Assembly (NCBI GenBank): GCA_020441735.1
Contig: JAGRLQ010000162.1
Location: 1-17,408 of the forward strand
Direction of reading: 5' to 3'
Length of the DNA stretch: 17,408 nt
Source: Nitratireductor sp.
GTDB taxonomy: Bacteria; Pseudomonadota; Alphaproteobacteria; Rhizobiales; Rhizobiaceae
The notes under the pieces are model-generated. The model ran no database searches and was not told where the DNA came from. It saw only the letters and a list, made by a program, of their open reading frames with translations. This document shows, one piece after another, positions 14,322 through 17,408 of the stretch. The translations under genes and the position numbers were made by a program. Each line of letters starts with the position of its first letter. The first letter of the stretch is position 1.

Positions 14322-14909
14322 ATGAGCAACACGCCTGTGCACGAAAAGAAAGAGGAGCATTCGGATACTTCCGGATGCTCCCTTTCCTTGCCGGAAGTCG
14401 ACGACAGGCCTGTCGATGTCAGGCTCGTCGATCTGCCCGGGCTGATTGCCCTGTGGGGTTTGGCGGTCATCGTCTTCCTGCAGTTTTTCACCCGGTACGT
14501 GCTGAATGACAGCCTGGCCTGGACTGAGGAAATCGCCCGCTACGTCCTGATACTCGTCACCTTCTTTGGCGCCGTAACGGTGGCACGCAAGGGTACCCAC
14601 ATTTTCCTCGAGTTCTTCTACCGCTACCTGCCGGCGCAAGCCGGAAAATGGCTTGCAGTCGCCATGGAGGCGCTGACCTTCGCCTTTTTCGGCTACATGG
14701 CTTGGGTAGGGGTTGAACTCGCGCTTAAAACGAAGACCAAGATGGCCTCGGCGGAAATCCCGAAGAGCCTGGTCTATTGGGGTGTGGCAGCAGGCCTCGC
14801 TGCGATTGCGCTTTTTTCGCTGGCCTGGCTGATCCACAAGATCAGGCAGCCTGCGGAAGACATCGTGCGCGATATCGAGGCGCACGCATTTTCAGACATT
14901 CACGATTGA
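14322..14909 (+). CDS. dctQ: TRAP transporter small membrane subunit, DctQ family
   Basis: A 195-residue membrane protein, longer than the first DctQ because of an N-terminal hydrophilic extension of about 35 residues, rich in charged residues and not conserved in the family. Four hydrophobic segments follow at about 38-57, 72-90, 107-128 and 150-171. The helix-2 acidic motif is WTEEIARY (67-74), and ARKGTH gives the basic loop. The ATG at 14322 has AAGGTG upstream and lies 23 bp after the dctP stop. The coding region of the extension contains a strong inverted repeat (14354-14381). No better start exists beyond that repeat: the in-frame GTG and TTG codons lack ribosome sites. It works with DctM to move the ligand using the sodium gradient. 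Confidence 0.9.
   Translation: MSNTPVHEKKEEHSDTSGCSLSLPEVDDRPVDVRLVDLPGLIALWGLAVIVFLQFFTRYVLNDSLAWTEEIARYVLILVTFFGAVTVARKGTHIFLEFFYRYLPAQAGKWLAVAMEALTFAFFGYMAWVGVELALKTKTKMASAEIPKSLVYWGVAAGLAAIALFSLAWLIHKIRQPAEDIVRDIEAHAFSDIHD
14354..14381 (+). other. strong hairpin inside the start of dctQ
   Basis: GGAGCATTCGGA (14354-14365) pairs with TCCGGATGCTCC (14370-14381) around a TACT loop. Eleven of the twelve pairs are standard and one is G-U in RNA. It begins 55 bases after the dctP stop and 32 bases into dctQ, in the part that codes for the non-conserved extension. It occupies the same place, just past dctP, as the intergenic hairpin of the first TRAP operon. A role in protecting dctP mRNA or slowing dctQ translation is inferred. 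Confidence 0.6.
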
Positions 14910-14923
14910 TCGAGGCGGCGGGA

Positions 14924-16201
14924 ATGGCGCTTACCCTGATGTTCATCCTGCTGTTCGTGCTGCTGATCGCAGGAGCGCCAGTGGCAGTAGCGCTTGGGCT
15001 TGCCTCGCTGTTTTTCATCTCGACAACCGGAATGCCGGACATGGTGGTCCTCCACAACATGGTCAACGGCATCAATTCGTTTCCTCTGATTGCCGTCCCC
15101 TTCTTCATTCTCGCCGGTCACCTGATGAACACTTCCGGCATTACCAACAAGATATTCACCTTTGCGCGTGCCACCGTCGGCTGGATGTATGGCGGGCTGG
15201 GTCATGTCAATGTCGGGGCAAGCGTCATCTTTGCCGGCATGTCCGGGGCGGCGACCGCGGATGCCGGCGGCCTCGGCAACATCGAGATCAAGGCCATGCG
15301 TGACGCGGGCTACGACACAGACTTCTCGGTCGGCATTACTGCGGCATCTTCAACCATCGGCCCCATCATTCCGCCGTCGCTGCCCCTGGTGGTCTATGGT
15401 GTCATCGCGGACACCTCGATCGGTCAGCTTTTTGCCGCAGGAATCCTGCCGGGGTTGATCATGGCGCTGGCACTAATGGCCATGGTCAGCTTCTACGCCC
15501 GCCTGCGCAACTACCCCCGGGATGACCGCTTCAGCCTGACAGTATTTGTCCGCAGTTTCGGCGATGCCATCCTGCCGCTGTTCACGCCCATCATCATCGT
15601 CGGCGGCATCCTTTCCGGTGCATTCACGCCAACCGAGGCGGCAATCGCTGCAGTAGCCTACTCGCTGTTTCTGGGGATGTTCGTCTACCGGACACTCAAT
15701 GCAAAAAGTATCCTGCGGGTTTCGATGGAAACCATTGAAACCACCGCCTCGATTATGTTGATCGTTGCTGCTTCAGCGATTTTCGCCTGGATACTGACCG
15801 CAAATCAGGTGGCACAGGTCTTTGCCCGCGAACTGCTCAGCTTTACCGAAAACCCGACGATGATCCTGCTGATCATCATGCTGATCGTGCTTGTGGTCGG
15901 CTGCTTCATGGAGACAATCGCGGCAATCACCATCCTTACTCCGGTTCTTCTTCCGGTGGCGATTTCCATCGGCGTCGATCCGGTGCACTTCGGCATCATC
16001 CTCATCCTGAACCTGATGATCGGCCTGCTGACCCCGCCTGTTGGTATGGTGCTTTATGTTCTGTCCAAAGTTGCCAACGTGCCCTTCGAGCGATGCGTCG
16101 TTGCAACCGCACCCTTCCTTCTGCCGCTGCTCGCCGTGCTGATCGTACTGACTTTTGTTCCTGGTCTGTCGATGTGGCTGCCGGTTCTCCTGTACCGGTA
16201 G
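14924..16201 (+). CDS. dctM: TRAP transporter large membrane subunit, DctM family
   Basis: A 425-residue polytopic membrane protein of normal DctM length with roughly a dozen hydrophobic segments. Motifs include APVAVALGLAS, PFFILAGHLMNTSGIT, the MSGAATADAGG loop, IIPPSLPLVVYG, GAFTPTEAAI and TPPVGMVLY. It is related to the DctM at 7055, sharing the PFFILAG-LMN block and overall layout, but it is clearly diverged, so this is not a recent tandem duplication. The ATG at 14924 has GAGG and GGGA upstream and lies 14 bp after the dctQ stop. The kinase gene follows after 74 bp. Confidence 0.94.
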   Translation: MALTLMFILLFVLLIAGAPVAVALGLASLFFISTTGMPDMVVLHNMVNGINSFPLIAVPFFILAGHLMNTSGITNKIFTFARATVGWMYGGLGHVNVGASVIFAGMSGAATADAGGLGNIEIKAMRDAGYDTDFSVGITAASSTIGPIIPPSLPLVVYGVIADTSIGQLFAAGILPGLIMALALMAMVSFYARLRNYPRDDRFSLTVFVRSFGDAILPLFTPIIIVGGILSGAFTPTEAAIAAVAYSLFLGMFVYRTLNAKSILRVSMETIETTASIMLIVAASAIFAWILTANQVAQVFARELLSFTENPTMILLIIMLIVLVVGCFMETIAAITILTPVLLPVAISIGVDPVHFGIILILNLMIGLLTPPVGMVLYVLSKVANVPFERCVVATAPFLLPLLAVLIVLTFVPGLSMWLPVLLYR

Positions 16202-16275
16202 GTATTTTCAAGTTTTCACTGACAGCAACTTATGTGCAGAATCAGCCGACCTGCCGTCTACAAAGGTGATTGAGA

Positions 16276-17193
16276 GTGCGGGACAAGACCTTCCTTGCGA
16301 TCGGCGAATGCATGATCGAGTTTTCGAAAAAGTCCGACGGGAACTGGCGGCAGGGGTTTGCCGGCGATACGTTCAATTGCGCCTGGCACTTTCGCGCCGA
16401 AGCGGATGCGGCCCTTTGGACTACTTCCTACTTTACCAGATTGGGCGAAGACGCGTTTTCCAGCCAGATGATGCGCTTCATTGCCGGTCAGGGCATTGCC
16501 ACCAACTGGATTACCCGCGACAGCCATCGCCAGCCCGGCCTCTATCTGATCGACACAAGGGACGGTGAGCGCTTTTTCACCTACTGGCGCGAAAGGTCCG
16601 CTGCGCGCCATCTGGCCAATGACGAAGCCCATCTGTGCGCGGCAGCAAGTTCGGCTGCACTGATCTTCTTCAGCGGCATCACCCTTGCCATCCTGACCCC
16701 TGACCGCCGCACTGCATTGCTGGACGCCTTGGCTCGGGCGCGCCGGAACGGCGTTCAAATTGCATTTGACCCCAATATCCGGGAGCACCTTTGGGAAAGC
16801 CGGGAAACCATGCGTGAGTCGGTGATGAAGGCGGCCGAAGCCAGCGACATCATTCTGCCCAGCTTCGAGGACGAGCAACGGATTTTCGGTGACCAGAACC
16901 CGGAAGCATGCATACGGCGTTATTTGGGCACCGGTGCCGGGGAAGTCACCGTCAAGAACGGCGGCGACATCATTCACGCGGCAAGCCAGGACAAAACCTG
17001 TGTGGTTGCCGACCTTCGAAAGGTGACCCCGTTGGATACTACCGGCGCTGGAGATGCCTTCAATGGCGTCTATCTGGCGGCAAGATCGGCAGGCAGGGAT
17101 TTGGAGGCGGCAATCCGGCAGGCTCATGAAGCCGCCAGCAGCGTGGTCCTCCATCCCGGTGCCTTGAAGCCGGATCAGGGCCCTGCCGTGTAG
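16276..17193 (+). CDS. kdgK: 2-keto-3-deoxygluconate kinase (PfkB family)
   Basis: A 305-residue PfkB/ribokinase-family sugar kinase. The N-terminal substrate region GFAGDTFNCA (28-37) and the YWRERSAA block (103-110) match KdgK, where the Arg residues bind the keto-acid carboxylate. The ATP site and catalytic base are in DTTGAGDAFNG, with D260 the base. It phosphorylates 2-keto-3-deoxygluconate to KDPG, the step after KduD; a KDPG aldolase must lie elsewhere. The GTG at 16276 has AAAGG nine bases upstream. A TTG at 16270 is in frame but too close to that site. It is the last gene of the second TRAP operon, and its stop codon lies inside the left arm of the terminator hairpin. A 2-keto-3-deoxygalactonate kinase is less likely. 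Confidence 0.92.
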   Translation: MRDKTFLAIGECMIEFSKKSDGNWRQGFAGDTFNCAWHFRAEADAALWTTSYFTRLGEDAFSSQMMRFIAGQGIATNWITRDSHRQPGLYLIDTRDGERFFTYWRERSAARHLANDEAHLCAAASSAALIFFSGITLAILTPDRRTALLDALARARRNGVQIAFDPNIREHLWESRETMRESVMKAAEASDIILPSFEDEQRIFGDQNPEACIRRYLGTGAGEVTVKNGGDIIHAASQDKTCVVADLRKVTPLDTTGAGDAFNGVYLAARSAGRDLEAAIRQAHEAASSVVLHPGALKPDQGPAV

Positions 17194-17214
17194 ACCAGGC
17201 TACACGGCAGGGCC
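17179..17214. terminator. 15-bp perfect hairpin overlapping the kdgK stop codon
   Basis: GGCCCTGCCGTGTAG (17179-17193) and its exact complement (17200-17214) enclose an ACCAGG loop. The left arm includes the last codons and the TAG stop of kdgK. It lies between convergent genes, so it could act in both directions. No U-run follows on either strand, so it is either a factor-assisted terminator or a 3' stabilising stem. Confidence 0.7.
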
Positions 17215-17259
17215 GTCGGCGAGTCTCCGAAGACTTCGCATCAACCGGAGGCGTTGCAA

Positions 17260-17408
17260 TCAGGCGCTGCGGTAAAGCTTGGTCATGGAGAACTCGCGAT
17301 GGCCCAGCGCTTCGGCAGCGGTATTGCGGCCGTTGGCGGTGCGGCGGATCATGTCGATCAGCGCATCGCCTGCTTCGTCGATCGTCTGGTCGCGGCGCAA
17401 TATGCCCG
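17260..17408 (-). CDS. C-terminus of a probable UxaA-family altronate/galactarate dehydratase (partial)
   Basis: A minus-strand frame enters from the right edge and ends with TGA at 17260-17262, giving 48 residues. They include the helix DEAGDALIDMIRRTANGR, then TAAEALGHREFSMTKLYRSA at the very end. A helix followed by a short ASG/ANG-type turn, a TxxExLGHxEF segment and a short tail resembles the C-terminus of UxaA-type dehydratases. These dehydrate D-altronate to 2-keto-3-deoxygluconate, or galactarate to a keto-deoxyaldarate. The product would feed the kinase encoded by the convergent gene. The catalytic part is outside the window, so this is a family guess from the tail only. The gap to kdgK is 66 bp and holds the hairpin. 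Confidence 0.55.
   Translation of the reverse strand, partial: GILRRDQTIDEAGDALIDMIRRTANGRNTAAEALGHREFSMTKLYRSA

Noticed and set aside
1..17408. Searched by eye for IS ends, integrase, CRISPR repeats, tRNA genes, toxin-antitoxin pairs and phage genes.
   Set aside because: None was seen. Nearly all sequence is taken up by metabolic, transport and regulatory genes of uniform character.

Overview
This window looks like a chromosomal or megaplasmid catabolic island of an alphaproteobacterium. A Rhizobiales-type organism is the best guess, from moderately high GC (roughly 60% by eye), two TRAP uptake systems, FadR-type GntR regulators and sugar-acid enzymes of the kind common in that order. No rRNA or other taxonomic marker is present, so this is inference. 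The theme is use of uronates and other sugar acids. I see no phage, IS element, CRISPR array, tRNA or toxin system.

Region A (about 1-5379, minus strand) is a compact operon read from right to left: an SMP-30 lactonase, an IlvD/Edd sugar-acid dehydratase, an RraA-family aldolase-like protein, a uronate-dehydrogenase-like NAD enzyme and an FAH-family hydrolase. A further gene may begin at base 38. Region B (5546-10668, plus strand) is divergent from A: TRAP transporter dctPQM, a GntR/FadR regulator and an aldehyde dehydrogenase of the 2-oxoglutarate semialdehyde type. The A/B divergent gap carries a TTGACA box and a 16-bp imperfect palindrome. Together A and B suggest uptake, C1 oxidation, lactone opening, dehydration to a 2-keto-3-deoxy acid, and conversion to 2-oxoglutarate or pyruvate. 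No DHDPS-type dehydratase/decarboxylase, normally used for that conversion in the standard uronate route, is visible, so the FAH and RraA proteins are the candidates for the missing step.

Region C (10722-13131, minus strand) is gntR-kduI-kduD, for 4-deoxy-5-ketouronate released by polysaccharide lyases. Region D (13327-17193, plus strand) is a second TRAP system dctPQM followed by kdgK. The gap between C and D contains a 34-bp inverted repeat with a GTATAC core in each arm, the likely operator of the region C regulator. C and D form one module: import of (unsaturated) uronate, KduI isomerisation, KduD reduction to 2-keto-3-deoxygluconate, and KdgK phosphorylation to KDPG. The KDPG aldolase and the lyases are not in the window. 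At the right edge the C-terminus of a probable UxaA-type altronate/galactarate dehydratase converges on kdgK across a 15-bp perfect hairpin.

The most notable extra structures are strong RNA hairpins just after dctP in both TRAP operons (one intergenic, one inside the start of dctQ), and a nine-codon reading frame with its own ribosome site that overlaps the start codon of the first gntR gene.
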